Positions 52,669 to 61,647 of a stretch of 64,000 bases of DNA are shown here, in pieces. The DNA is from Promicromonospora thailandica (lineage in GTDB: Bacteria; Actinomycetota; Actinomycetes; Actinomycetales; Cellulomonadaceae): positions 338,448 to 402,447 of the forward strand of contig NZ_JAMTCS010000003.1 of the NCBI RefSeq assembly GCF_024171955.1, given 5' to 3'. The translations under genes were made by a program, and so were the position numbers. Every line of letters begins with the position of its first letter. Positions within the stretch are counted from its first letter, which is position 1. The notes below the pieces were generated by a model that ran no database searches, was not told the DNA's origin, and worked only from the letters and a program-made list of their open reading frames with translations.

Positions 52669-53031
52669 GTGCACATCGACAAGGACCTGGTCGCGGCGTC
52701 CGCCACACCGCTCGTCCTCGGCATCCTCGCCGACGGCGAGTCGTACGGGTACGCGATCCTCAAGCGGGTCAACGACCTCTCCGGCGGCCGCATGGAGTGG
52801 ACCGACGGCATGCTCTACCCCCTGCTCCACCGGCTCGAGCGGCTCGGCTACGTGCAGGCCACGTGGGGCACCTCCGACGTCGGGCGGCGGCGCAAGCACT
52901 ACGCGATCACGCCTGCCGGCCGCGAGACCCTCGCGGAGCGGCGCAGGCAGTGGGCCGTCGTGTCCGACGCGCTCAAGCAGGTCTGGCAGGACGTCCAGCC
53001 CGGTCCCGTCGTCGCCGAGGGGTGGGCCTGA
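52669..53031 (+). CDS. PadR-family transcriptional regulator
   Basis: 120 aa. Winged helix of the PadR type: TPLVLGILADGESYGYAILKRVNDLSGGRMEWTDGMLYPLLHRLERLGYVQATWG, with RRRKHYAITPAGRETLAERRRQW as the wing and C-terminal helix. GTG 52669 is chosen because AGGAG lies 5 nt upstream; GTG 52663 is too close. A large palindrome overlaps its leader. Its stop overlaps the next gene (TGATG), a membrane protein whose expression it probably controls. Confidence 0.9.
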   Translation: MHIDKDLVAASATPLVLGILADGESYGYAILKRVNDLSGGRMEWTDGMLYPLLHRLERLGYVQATWGTSDVGRRRKHYAITPAGRETLAERRRQWAVVSDALKQVWQDVQPGPVVAEGWA

Positions 53032-54422
53032 TGAGCGAGCAGACACCCCGGGCACCGCAGGGCGCCGAGCACGCGGTGCTCGAGGAGCAGATCGACCAGT
53101 GGCGCGGCTACGTGCAGCGGCGCCGTGCCATCACGCCCGCCGACGTCGACGAGATGGAGGACCACCTGCGCGGCCAGGTGGCCGACCTCACCGCGAGCGG
53201 CCTCGAGGACGACGAGGCGTTCCTCGTCGCGGTCAAGCGCATGGGCAACCTCGACGAGGTCTCGCGCGAGTTCGCCCGCGAGCACTCCGGCCGGCTCTGG
53301 AAGCAGCTGGTGCTGGTGCCCGAGGAGGCCGGCGAGAACGGTCGCTGGCGCGAGCTCGGCGTCGTCCTGGCACTCGCCGTCGCCTCCGGCATCTGGGTCA
53401 AGATCCTGCTCGACGCCGCCGGCACCGACGAGCTGGTGCTGGTCCGCAACGCCGTCTTCGCCGTCCTGCCGTTCCTGGCCGGCTACTTCGCGTGGAAGCG
53501 CCGCGTCCCCTGGGGTGTGAGCGCCGTCCTGCTCGCGGCGACCGCCGCGCTCGCGCTCGTCGTGAACCTCTACCCGTTCGTCGAGGGGCCCCACGGCGAC
53601 CCCGGGATGACCGGGTTCCTCGCGATCAGCCACACGCCCGTCGTGCTCTGGCTGCTGCTCGGCGTCGTGTACGCGGGCGGCGCCTGGCGGTCCGGCCCGC
53701 GCCGCATGGACTTCGTGCGCTTCACCGGCGAGCTCATCATCTACCTCGCCCTCATCGCCCTCGGCGGCGGCCTGCTCATCGGGCTCACGTTCGGCACGCT
53801 CAGCCTGGTCGGGGTCGACTTCGAGCCGTTCCTCGGCGAGTGGCTCCTCCCGTTCGCCATGCCCGGCGCCCTCCTGGTGGGCGCATGGCTCGTCGAGGCC
53901 AAGAAGAACGTGGTCGAGAACATCGCGCCCGTGCTCACCCGGGTCTTCACGCCGCTGACGATCGTCATGCTCGTCGCGCTCTTCGTCGCGCTGCTGGTCA
54001 ACGGCCCGCTCACCGCAGTGGACCGCGAGCTGCTCATCCTCATGGACGCGATCCTGGTGCTGGTGCTGTTCCTGCTGCTGTACTCGATCTCGGCCCGCGA
54101 CCCGCTCGCCCCCGCGGGCATCTTCGACTGGCTGCAGCTCGTGCTGGTGGGCGCGGCGCTCGCGGTGGACGCCGTCGCGCTGACGGCGATGCTCACCCGC
54201 ATCGCGGAGTTCGGGTTCACGGCCAACAAGGTCGCCGCGCTCGGGCTCAACCTCGTGCTGCTGGTGCACCTGGTCTGGGCGGCCTGGCTCAACCTCGGGT
54301 TCGCCCGCGGCCGGCGCCCGTTCGCCGACGTCGAGCGCTGGCAGACCCAGTACCTCCCGGTCTACGGGCTCTGGGCCGCGATCGTCGTCGTCGCGTTCGG
54401 CCCGATCTTCGCCTTCGCCTGA
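53031..54422 (+). CDS. Permease-prefix-domain membrane protein co-encoded with PadR
   Basis: 463 aa. An N-terminal helical 'permease prefix domain' (EEQIDQWRGYVQRRRAITPADVDEMEDHLRGQVADLTASGLEDDEAFLVAVKRMGNLDEVSREFAREHS) is followed by about ten membrane segments from residue ~105 to the end. PadR plus permease-prefix pairs often sense envelope or drug stress (family knowledge); no transport motif is recognisable. 1-nt overlap with padR. Confidence 0.85.
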   Translation: MSEQTPRAPQGAEHAVLEEQIDQWRGYVQRRRAITPADVDEMEDHLRGQVADLTASGLEDDEAFLVAVKRMGNLDEVSREFAREHSGRLWKQLVLVPEEAGENGRWRELGVVLALAVASGIWVKILLDAAGTDELVLVRNAVFAVLPFLAGYFAWKRRVPWGVSAVLLAATAALALVVNLYPFVEGPHGDPGMTGFLAISHTPVVLWLLLGVVYAGGAWRSGPRRMDFVRFTGELIIYLALIALGGGLLIGLTFGTLSLVGVDFEPFLGEWLLPFAMPGALLVGAWLVEAKKNVVENIAPVLTRVFTPLTIVMLVALFVALLVNGPLTAVDRELLILMDAILVLVLFLLLYSISARDPLAPAGIFDWLQLVLVGAALAVDAVALTAMLTRIAEFGFTANKVAALGLNLVLLVHLVWAAWLNLGFARGRRPFADVERWQTQYLPVYGLWAAIVVVAFGPIFAFA

Positions 54423-54442
54423 CCCACCCGCCCGCCCGCTCG

Positions 54443-54501
54443 CTGAGTGCTGGATCTTCGCCCTTTGTCGTGTGCCAGAAGGGCGAAGATCCCGCACTCA
54501 G
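54443..54501. repeat. Palindromic hairpin repeat, copy 2 (between convergent genes)
   Basis: Same 21-nt arms as at 3656-3714 (arms 54443-54463 and 54481-54501, one mismatch), loop 17 nt. The loop is the approximate reverse complement of copy 1's loop (12 of 17 positions), so the copy is inverted. The right arm supplies the stop codon of the ATP-grasp gene (54498-54500). Confidence 0.8.
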
Positions 54502-55478
54502 CGGGTCGGGTAGGTGTCGCGCAGGACGCGGGACAGGTGGCGGGCGATCTCGCGCGGGCCCGAGATCGTCGTGGAGCGTTCCACCTCGCTGTTGTAGTTC
54601 GTGTTGGTGTTCACGTCGTACGTGAGCACGCGGCCGTCGGCCGTGCGGATGTTCTCGATGCCGGCCACCTCGATGCCGTACCTCTCGGTGAACGCGAGGT
54701 ACTGCGCCACCACCGGGTCGTCGTAGCCCGCGCGCTCGGAGAACAGGTTCCAGTCGTCGTCCGGCGCCATCGAGATCGTCGCGCCGACCGGTGGCACCGG
54801 GCGGCCCGTCTCGGGGTCGATCGCGCACGCGTCGGCGGGGCAGAGCTGGAACCCGCCGCGCTCGGTGTCACCGCGCACGGCGTACACCATCCGGCCGCCG
54901 ACGAGCTCCACGCGGGTGATGCCGCCGTCGGCCGCCACGACGTACTCCTGGATCAGCGTGATGCCGTCCACCGGCTCCTCGTACTCGTCCGAGGCCACGT
55001 GCTCGGCCAGGTCCTCGTACGACTCGAACCGCCGCACACCCAGGCCCTTGCCGCCCTGGTTGTGCTTGGTGACGAACGGCGTGGGAAAGCCCTGCGCGGC
55101 CTTGAGCACCTGCTCGCGCCCGACGGCGGCCACCGTGCGCGGGGTGTCGATGCCCGCGGCCCGCAGCGCCGTGAGCTGGTCCACCTTGCTCATCTCCAGC
55201 TCCAGCACGCGCCGCCCGTTGACGGTGCGCCGCCCGTGCGCCTCCAGCCAGGACAGCACGGCACGCGCGTAGTCCTTGGTCAGGCCGTGCTCACGGGTGT
55301 GGCTGCTGGCCGAGACGCGCGACCAGAAGACACCCTCCGGCGGCGTCTCGTCGAGGTCGAGCACGCCGTCGGTCAGCAGCCACTCCTCGTACTCCACGCC
55401 CTCTGCCGCGAAGGCCTCGGCGAACGGAGGGAACCACTCGGGGTTCTCGTGCAGGGCATAGATCTTCGGGGCGCTCAC
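54498..55478 (-). CDS. ATP-grasp ligase-like protein (RimK-type)
   Basis: 326 aa. Central ATP-grasp features: KVDQLTALRAAGIDTPRT, PFVTKHNQGGKGLGVRRFES (ATP-binding lysine and Gly-rich loop), LIQEYVVAADGGITRVELVGGRMVYAV, and the metal-site end YGIEVAGIENIRTADGRVLTYDVNTNTNYN. It probably joins a carboxylate to an amine; the substrate is unknown. GTG start. The stop codon lies in the arm of the hairpin repeat. Confidence 0.83.
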   Translation of the reverse strand: MSAPKIYALHENPEWFPPFAEAFAAEGVEYEEWLLTDGVLDLDETPPEGVFWSRVSASSHTREHGLTKDYARAVLSWLEAHGRRTVNGRRVLELEMSKVDQLTALRAAGIDTPRTVAAVGREQVLKAAQGFPTPFVTKHNQGGKGLGVRRFESYEDLAEHVASDEYEEPVDGITLIQEYVVAADGGITRVELVGGRMVYAVRGDTERGGFQLCPADACAIDPETGRPVPPVGATISMAPDDDWNLFSERAGYDDPVVAQYLAFTERYGIEVAGIENIRTADGRVLTYDVNTNTNYNSEVERSTTISGPREIARHLSRVLRDTYPTR

Positions 55479-55499
55479 GGCTCCGATCCTGTCACGTGG

Positions 55500-56786
55500 T
55501 CAGCGCAGGCCGGCTGTGTCCTGCGGCACAACGGGCTCCGGCGCTGCGCCCTCCGGCGCTGCGTCCACCTGCGCCAGCGACCGCCGCGCCCCCGGGAACG
55601 CGAGGATCGCGGCCAGCACGACGACCAGCAGCACGCCGGCGAGCACCAGCAGGGCCTCGACGGAGAACCGGTCGGCCAGCGGCCCGAACACGACCATCGA
55701 CAGCGGCATCGCGACGGTCATGACGATGCCCACGAACCCGAAGACCCGGCCCTGCATCTCGGGTTCGACGCGTTCCTGGACGATCGTCATCGCAGGCGTG
55801 TTGAGCGCGGCGAACATGACGCCGATGACGAGGCCGATCGAGAAGAACACCCACATGTTGGTGGACACGCCCAGGCCCGCGACCAGCACGCCCGTGGCCA
55901 GCACGGAGCCGACCATGAGCCGCACGCGCCGGGTGATCCGCGGCCCGACCGAGGCCATGAGGATGCCGCCGAGCAGCATGCCGCCGCCCCAGAACAGCTC
56001 GTTGGCGGTCAGCTTCCACACCTCGTCGCCGAACGTGCGGGTGACCATGAGCGGCGTCAGGTAGCTCGGCGCGCCCACGAGGAACATCACGAGCGCGAAG
56101 AGGATGATGAGCCAGCGCACCGGCGCGTTCGTGCCGATGTAGCGGACGCCCGCGGCGAGGTCGCCGAAGTAGCTGACGGGCTCGCCCGCGTCGGACCGCA
56201 CCAGGCGCGGCACGGCGACCAGCGCGAGCATGCCGACGCCGATCAGCGCGGTGGCCACGTCCACGAAGAAGACGGTCACGATGTCGAACGACGCGTAGAT
56301 GACGGCGGCCAGGGCCGGCGCGAGCAGCATCATGCCCGACTGGATGGACTGGAACATGCCGTTGACGCGCATGAGCTGGTCGGCCGGGGCGATCTGGGGG
56401 ATCATCGCGCTCACGGCGGGCGTCTGGATGCCCGCGAAGACGGAGCGCACGGCCAGGGCCGCGTAGATGACCCACAGGGAGTCGACGCCGCTGAGCATGA
56501 GCAGCGCGAGACCGAGCGTGGCCACGGCGATGACGGTGTCGGAGCCCATGATGAGGAACTTGCGGTGGTGCCGGTCCGCCCAGACGCCACCGAAGATCGA
56601 CACGAACGCCTGCGGCAGCATGCCGAACACGATGCTGAGCATCAGCACGGAGCCGGAGCGGGTCTCGATGGTCAGGTGCCACATCACGGCGTACATGACC
56701 ACCATCGAGCCGAACAGGGAGATGGTCTGGCCCGCCAGGAACAGCCCGACGTTGCGCTTCCAGCCGGGCATGTCGACGTCGTTCAT
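55500..56786 (-). CDS. MFS transporter (macrolide/siderophore-exporter type)
   Basis: 428 aa with about 12 membrane segments. FLAGQTISLFGSMVVMYAVMWHL, FGGVWADRHHRKFLIMGSDT (MFS motif A) and AALNTPAMTIVQERVEPEMQGRVFGFVG resemble the MefA/EntS (DHA3) group of drug or siderophore exporters. Substrate unknown. A short Ala/Pro-rich C-terminal tail is cytoplasmic. Confidence 0.9.
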   Translation of the reverse strand: MNDVDMPGWKRNVGLFLAGQTISLFGSMVVMYAVMWHLTIETRSGSVLMLSIVFGMLPQAFVSIFGGVWADRHHRKFLIMGSDTVIAVATLGLALLMLSGVDSLWVIYAALAVRSVFAGIQTPAVSAMIPQIAPADQLMRVNGMFQSIQSGMMLLAPALAAVIYASFDIVTVFFVDVATALIGVGMLALVAVPRLVRSDAGEPVSYFGDLAAGVRYIGTNAPVRWLIILFALVMFLVGAPSYLTPLMVTRTFGDEVWKLTANELFWGGGMLLGGILMASVGPRITRRVRLMVGSVLATGVLVAGLGVSTNMWVFFSIGLVIGVMFAALNTPAMTIVQERVEPEMQGRVFGFVGIVMTVAMPLSMVVFGPLADRFSVEALLVLAGVLLVVVLAAILAFPGARRSLAQVDAAPEGAAPEPVVPQDTAGLR

Positions 56787-56938
56787 GGTTCCAGCCTGCC
56801 TGACGCGGCCGCGGGACGCTGACCTTTTTCGGTATCCATGCCACGTCCGACGACGGCGGGCGCGCGAACTCATCGGGCCCGCACCCGCGCCGCGCTGCAC
56901 GTTCCGGTCGGGCGCCGGGTCCTCGTTAGCATGAACAT

Positions 56939-58612
56939 GTGGGCGCGGCATGGTTCGAGGAGGCGACGGCGCTCAGCGCCGTGGGCCGGGAGGCGCGCGC
57001 CGTGGCGTGGGAGCGGACGCCGCTCGGCCCGCCGGAGACCTGGCCCGAGGCGCTGCGCCACGCCGTCCGGATGTGCTTCTCGACCAAGTTCCCCGTCATG
57101 CTGGTCTGGGGCCCGGACCTGACCCTGATCTACAACGACGGCCACCGGGACATGCTCGGCACCGAGAAGCGCGCGGGCGCGCTGGGTGCGCCGGCGCGGA
57201 CCGTGTGGTCGGAGATCTGGGACGACGTCGGCCCGCTGTTCGACCACGTGCTCAGGACGGGGGAGTCGACCCTGAGCCGCGACATGTACCTGCTCATGAA
57301 CCGGTCCGGGTTCGACGAGGAGACCTACTTCACGTTCTCCTACAGCCCGCTCCTGGACGACGACGGCCGGGTCGCCGGCGTGCTGGACATCGCGACCGAG
57401 ACCACGCACGAGGTGGTGACCCAGCGGCGGCTGGCCGTGCTCGGCGAGGTGCACGCGACGCTGCCCACGACGTTCACGAGCCTGCGCGCCTTCGCGCTGC
57501 CGGTCGTGGGCCTGCTGGCGCAGAGCGCGGACATCGCCCGCACGGCGTTCTACGACGTCCGCGGCCCCAAGATCCTCCTGGAGACCGGGGAGCCCCGGGA
57601 CCCGCGGGAGCTCGCCCTCGTCCTGCGCGCGCTGCGTTCGGGGCGGCGCCTGGTCGTGCCGGGCATGGTGGTCAAGCCCGTCCGCTCCGGAACCGGGCGG
57701 GGGATCCTCGCCGTGCTCGTGCTGTGCGGCACCGAGGTGCGGCCGTGGGACGCGGACTACGCCCGCTTCCTGGCCGTGCTCTCGACGTCGGTGGCCTCTG
57801 CGCTGCGCGACGCCGTCCGCCGTCGCGCCAACGACGAGGAGCTGCGGCTGCGGGCCGCGCGCTCGGAGGAGGAGCGCAACCGGGCCACCGAGGTGTCCCT
57901 CGCGCTGCAGCAGGCCGTGCTGAGCGAGCCGCCGCAGATCGACGACCTCGACGTGGTCGTGCACTACCAGCCGGCCGCGGTCGAGCGGGACATCGGCGGC
58001 GACTGGTACGACGCGTTCGAGACGCGCGACGGCGCCACGACGGTGGTCATCGGCGACGTGATCGGGCACGACCTGGGCGCCGCCGTCGCGATGGGCCAGC
58101 TGCGTGCCCTGGTGCGTGCCATCGGGTACGACAGCCAGGCGACGCCCGCGCGCGTGCTGGAGCGCGTGGACGCGGCCATCGAGGGGCTGGGCCTGGGCAG
58201 CGCGGCGACCGCGACCGCCCTCGTGGCGCACGTCGACCGGCCGGACGGGCGCAGCGCGACCCGCACCGTGCGCTGGTCGAGCGCCGGGCACCCGCCGCCC
58301 CTCCTGGTCCGGGCCGACGGCACGTGCGAGATCCTCCAGATCCGCAACGACCTCCTGCTCGGCATGGACCCGGAGGCGACCCGCCGCGACCACACCGCAG
58401 AGCTCGGCCCGGGGGACACCCTCGTGCTCTACACCGACGGGCTGATCGAGACCCGGGAGACCCGGCTGCGGGACCGCCTGCGGCAGCTCGCCGCGGTGCT
58501 CGCGCAGGCCCACGACGCGGACCTGGGCTCCCTCGTCGAGGTGACCCTGGCAGGAATGCTCGACGGCACGGCCGACGACGACGTCGCGATCGTGATGGTG
58601 CGCCCGGCATAG
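56939..58612 (+). CDS. PAS-domain PP2C (SpoIIE/RsbU-type) phosphatase
   Basis: 557 aa. PAS-like N-terminal domain (RTPLGPPETWPEALRHAVRMCFSTKFPVMLVWGPDLTLIYNDGHRDMLG...TYFTFSYSPLLDDDGRVAGVLDIATETT), a GAF-like middle, a coiled linker (EELRLRAARSEEERNRATEVSLALQQAVL) and a SpoIIE phosphatase domain (ERDIGGDWYDAFE, GDVIGHDLGAAVAMGQLRAL, SSAGHPPPLLV, LVLYTDGLIE, DDDVAIVMVRP). The metal-binding Asp residues are visible. Likely dephosphorylates an anti-anti-sigma factor in response to a signal. GTG start 7 nt after TAGCAT: leaderless candidate. Confidence 0.9.
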   Translation: MGAAWFEEATALSAVGREARAVAWERTPLGPPETWPEALRHAVRMCFSTKFPVMLVWGPDLTLIYNDGHRDMLGTEKRAGALGAPARTVWSEIWDDVGPLFDHVLRTGESTLSRDMYLLMNRSGFDEETYFTFSYSPLLDDDGRVAGVLDIATETTHEVVTQRRLAVLGEVHATLPTTFTSLRAFALPVVGLLAQSADIARTAFYDVRGPKILLETGEPRDPRELALVLRALRSGRRLVVPGMVVKPVRSGTGRGILAVLVLCGTEVRPWDADYARFLAVLSTSVASALRDAVRRRANDEELRLRAARSEEERNRATEVSLALQQAVLSEPPQIDDLDVVVHYQPAAVERDIGGDWYDAFETRDGATTVVIGDVIGHDLGAAVAMGQLRALVRAIGYDSQATPARVLERVDAAIEGLGLGSAATATALVAHVDRPDGRSATRTVRWSSAGHPPPLLVRADGTCEILQIRNDLLLGMDPEATRRDHTAELGPGDTLVLYTDGLIETRETRLRDRLRQLAAVLAQAHDADLGSLVEVTLAGMLDGTADDDVAIVMVRPA

Positions 58613-58621
58613 GCTCACGGG

Positions 58622-59323
58622 GTGAACCGGACCGACCGCCTCTACGCGATCGTGGAGGAGCTGCGGGCCGTCGCCCCGCGCCCGCGCAGCGCGTCGTGGC
58701 TCGCGGACCGCTTCGAGGTCAGCCGCCGCACCATCGAGCGGGACATCGGCGCGCTGCAGCAGACCGGCGTGCCCGTCTGGGCCGAGCCGGGGCGGACCGG
58801 CGGCTACTGCCTCGACCGCGCCCGCACGCTGCCGCCCGTCAACTTCAGCCCCGACGAGGCGGTCGCCGTCGCCGTCGCCCTGGGCGGGCTGGCCGGGACG
58901 CCCTTCGCGGGCGGGGGAGCCACGGCGCTGCGCAAGATCCTCGCGGCCATGCGGGACGACGACGAGACCGCCGCCCACGAGCTCGCCGCCCGCGTGCACC
59001 TGCTCGGCGCGCCCCCGCAGGCCGCACCCGTGCCGGCGGCGCTCGCGGACGCGATCTCCGCCCGCCGCGTGCTGCGCCTGCGCTACACCGACCGCGCGGG
59101 CACCGCGACCACGCGCGACGTCGAGCCGCTCGGCTTCGTCGGGTCCTCCACCGCCTGGTACCTCCTGGCCTGGTGCCGGCTGCGCGACGGCATCCGTGCC
59201 TTCCGCCTCGACCGCGTCGACCGGGTCACCGCGACCAGCGAGCGTGCCCCGCGGCGCACCGTCCGACCCGAGGACGTCCAGGTACCCGAGGGCGACCTGC
59301 GCACCCTGACGCTCCTGGACTGA
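58622..59323 (+). CDS. HTH-WYL (YafY-type) transcriptional regulator
   Basis: 233 aa. N-terminal HTH_11 (DRLYAIVEELRAVAPRPRSASWLADRFEVSRRTIERDIGALQQTGVPVWAEPGRTGGY) and a WYL domain (LRLRYTDRAGTATTRDVEPLGFVGSSTAWYLLAWCRLRDGIRAFRLDRVDRVT). The GTG is 7 nt after TAGGCT, inside the end of the previous gene, suggesting a leaderless promoter. It probably controls the adjacent VOC gene, a common pairing. Confidence 0.88.
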   Translation: MNRTDRLYAIVEELRAVAPRPRSASWLADRFEVSRRTIERDIGALQQTGVPVWAEPGRTGGYCLDRARTLPPVNFSPDEAVAVAVALGGLAGTPFAGGGATALRKILAAMRDDDETAAHELAARVHLLGAPPQAAPVPAALADAISARRVLRLRYTDRAGTATTRDVEPLGFVGSSTAWYLLAWCRLRDGIRAFRLDRVDRVTATSERAPRRTVRPEDVQVPEGDLRTLTLLD

Positions 59324-59438
59324 GCAGCCCGGTCCACGCACCGACGCACCGGAAACACCGACACAGGGGTGTCGCGGAGGCGGCGAAGACTGGCCGAGGC
59401 CGCGGAGGGGCCGCGGCTCGAACCAGGAGGTATCACCC

Positions 59439-59861
59439 ATGCACCCCACGACGACGCACCGCACGACCCTCGCCTCCGTGCGTCTCATCACCGACGACGT
59501 CGACCGGCTGACGGCGTTCTACGAGCACGTCACGGGCGTCACCGCGGACCGGCCGTCGCCCGAGTTCGCCGAGCTGCGCACCGCCCGGGGCACGCTCGCC
59601 GTCGGCAGCACCCGCACCGTCCCCCTCTTCGCCGCCGGCTCCGCCGAGCCGGCGGCCAACCGCACCGCCATCGTGGAGTTCCTCGTCGACGACGTCGACG
59701 CCGCGGCCACCCGGCTCGGCGACACCGTCGAGACCGTGAGCGGGCCCGCGACCATGCCGTGGGGCAACCGGTCGCTGCTCGTGCGCGACCCGGACGGCAC
59801 CCTCGTGAACCTGTTCACGCCCGTCACCCCCGAGGCCCGGGAGCGCGCCGGCACCGAGTGA
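59439..59861 (+). CDS. VOC/glyoxalase-superfamily protein
   Basis: 140 aa with two beta-alpha-beta-beta-beta halves (ASVRLITDDVDRLTAFYEHVTGV; AIVEFLVDDVDAAATRLGD...WGNRSLLVRDPDGTLVNLFTPV). A metal-binding Glu/His set is not obvious. Substrate unknown; typical partner of WYL regulators. AGGAGG at ideal spacing before the ATG. Confidence 0.85.
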   Translation: MHPTTTHRTTLASVRLITDDVDRLTAFYEHVTGVTADRPSPEFAELRTARGTLAVGSTRTVPLFAAGSAEPAANRTAIVEFLVDDVDAAATRLGDTVETVSGPATMPWGNRSLLVRDPDGTLVNLFTPVTPEARERAGTE

Positions 59862-59961
59862 CACGCTGACGTCGGGCAGACTATGACGTGCGGGCCGCCA
59901 CGCCCGCCGAGCAACGCCCGACCGACGACGACCGGTCTTCCCAGCAGAAGGAGCATCCACG

Positions 59962-61221
59962 GTGACCCACATTCTCGACGAGCTGCAATGGCGAGGCCTG
60001 GTGGCACAGTCCACCGACGAGGCCGCGCTGCGTACGGCGCTGTCGGAGGGCACCGTGGACTATTACGTGGGCTTCGACCCGACGGCCCCGTCGCTCCACA
60101 TCGGCAACCTGGTGCAAATCCTCACCGCCCGCCGCCTGCAGGACGCCGGGCACCGGCCCTACCTGCTCGTCGGCGGCGCCACCGGACTCATCGGCGACCC
60201 GCGCGACTCGGGCGAGCGCACCCTCAACTCGCCCGAGATCGTCGCCGGGTGGGTCGAGCGCATCCGCGCCCAGATCGAGCCGCACCTGTCCTTCGAGGGC
60301 GACAACGCCGCGCGGATGGTGAACAACCTCGACTGGACAGGGCCCCTGTCCACCATCGAGTTCCTGCGCGACATCGGCAAGCACTTCCGCCTCGGCACCA
60401 TGCTGTCCAAGGACATCGTGGCCCGCCGGCTCGCGTCCGACGAGGGCATCAGCTTCACCGAGTTCAGCTACCAGGTGCTCCAGGGCATGGACTACCGCGA
60501 GCTGTACCGGCGGCACGGCATCACGCTGCAGCTCGGCGGCAACGACCAGTGGGGCAACCTGCTGGCCGGCGTCGAGCTGATCCGCAAGGCCGAGGGCGTC
60601 GGCGCGCACGCGCTCACCACGCCGCTGATCACCAAGGCGGACGGCACCAAGTTCGGCAAGTCCGAGGGCGGGTCCATCTGGCTCGACCCCGACATGACCA
60701 GCCCCTACGCCTTCTACCAGTTCTGGCTCAACCAGGCCGACGCCGACGTCGTGAACTATCTCAAGGTGTTCACGTTCCGCGGCCAGGAGGAGATCGCGGA
60801 GCTCGAGCGCGAGGTGGCCGAACGACCCTTCGCGCGCGAGGCCCAGAAGGCGCTCGCGGGCGACGTCACGACCCTGGTGCACGGCGCCGCGGCGACCGAC
60901 GCGGTCATCGCGGCGAGCCAGGCCCTGTTCGGCCGCGGCTCGCTCGTCGACCTCGACGCCCGGACGCTCGACGGCGCGGTGGCGGAGCTGCCGCGCGTCA
61001 CGGCGAAGGCGGGCGACCTCGTCGCCGACCTGCTGGTGGGGTCGGGCCTCGTGGCGTCCAAGGGCGCCGCACGGCGCGCGATCGCCGAGGGCGGGGCGTA
61101 CGTCAACAACGTGAAGGTCACGTCCGACGACGCCGCGCTCGCGCCCGAGGACCTGCTGCACGGCCGGCACGCGGTGCTGCGCCGCGGCAAGAAGACGCTG
61201 GCGGTCGCCACCTCGGAGTGA
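59962..61221 (+). CDS. tyrS: Tyrosyl-tRNA synthetase
   Basis: 419 aa class I synthetase. HIGH-like motif [14 protein letters not shown]-like motif KFGKSEGG, tyrosine pocket [31 protein letters not shown], and a C-terminal S4 RNA-binding domain ([23 protein letters not shown]). GTG start with AAGGAG upstream. No T-box is visible in the 100-nt leader. Confidence 0.97.
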   Translation: MTHILDELQWRGLVAQSTDEAALRTALSEGTVDYYVGFDPTAPSLHIGNLVQILTARRLQDAGHRPYLLVGGATGLIGDPRDSGERTLNSPEIVAGWVERIRAQIEPHLSFEGDNAARMVNNLDWTGPLSTIEFLRDIGKHFRLGTMLSKDIVARRLASDEGISFTEFSYQVLQGMDYRELYRRHGITLQLGGNDQWGNLLAGVELIRKAEGVGAHALTTPLITKADGTKFGKSEGGSIWLDPDMTSPYAFYQFWLNQADADVVNYLKVFTFRGQEEIAELEREVAERPFAREAQKALAGDVTTLVHGAAATDAVIAASQALFGRGSLVDLDARTLDGAVAELPRVTAKAGDLVADLLVGSGLVASKGAARRAIAEGGAYVNNVKVTSDDAALAPEDLLHGRHAVLRRGKKTLAVATSE

Positions 61222-61238
61222 CCTCCCCCGGACGCGAC

Positions 61239-61270
61239 GGCGGTCGCCCGCTCACCAGCGGGCGGCCGCC
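61239..61270 (+). terminator. tyrS terminator
   Basis: 14-nt arms (61239-61252, 61257-61270) with one G-U pair and loop CACC, 17 nt after the tyrS stop. Confidence 0.7.
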
Positions 61271-61294
61271 GGTTTCGTCTCTCCGGACGTCGTC

Positions 61295-61314
61295 CTTGCC
61301 CGATTTCGGGCAAG
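61295..61314. promoter_or_regulatory. 20-bp perfect palindrome CTTGCCCGATTTCGGGCAAG
   Basis: Two 10-nt halves are perfectly complementary. It abuts a -35-like TTGCTG (61318-61323) of the following small gene. Either an operator or a second terminator of tyrS. Confidence 0.55.
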
Positions 61315-61354
61315 AAATTGCTGCGGGCTCGCCAGGTGGGCCACGATCGTCGCC

Positions 61355-61618
61355 ATGAGGACCTCATCCGACCTCGTCGCCCACGTGACGGCGACCACGG
61401 GGCTCACGCCCGCCGAGGCGGCACGCGTGATCGGGGACGTCGTGGCGTACTACGCCACCCCGGTGGAGGAGGTCGTCCGACGGCGGCACGCGGAGCTGAA
61501 GGTGCACGGGGCACGGAACCCGGAGATCTTCGAGCGCATCGCCGCCGAGCTCGAGCACCGGGTGGTGGCCGCTCCGCGCCTCAGCGAGCGGCAGCTGCGC
61601 CGGATGATCTACGGCTGA
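61355..61618 (+). CDS. Small uncharacterised protein before glmS
   Basis: 87 aa, helical and basic. The sequence TTGLTPAEAARVIGDVVAYYATPVEEVVRRRHAELKVHG suggests a helix-turn-helix-like or DNA-binding fold, but I cannot name a family. ATG with no ribosome site. TTGCTG (61318-61323) and CACGAT (61342-61347) form a possible promoter ending 7 nt before the ATG (leaderless). It lies 29 nt before glmS in the same direction. Confidence 0.7.
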   Translation: MRTSSDLVAHVTATTGLTPAEAARVIGDVVAYYATPVEEVVRRRHAELKVHGARNPEIFERIAAELEHRVVAAPRLSERQLRRMIYG

Positions 61619-61647
61619 CCCAGGCCCCCACGGAGAAGGAGCGCACC

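Noticed and set aside
59862..59961. T-box leader before tyrS
   Set aside because: The 100-nt leader lacks the T-box core sequence and specifier stem; it only has an ordinary ribosome site.
61600..61647. glmS ribozyme in front of glmS
   Set aside because: Only 29 nt separate the small gene from glmS, far too short for the ribozyme, which is mainly found in Firmicutes.
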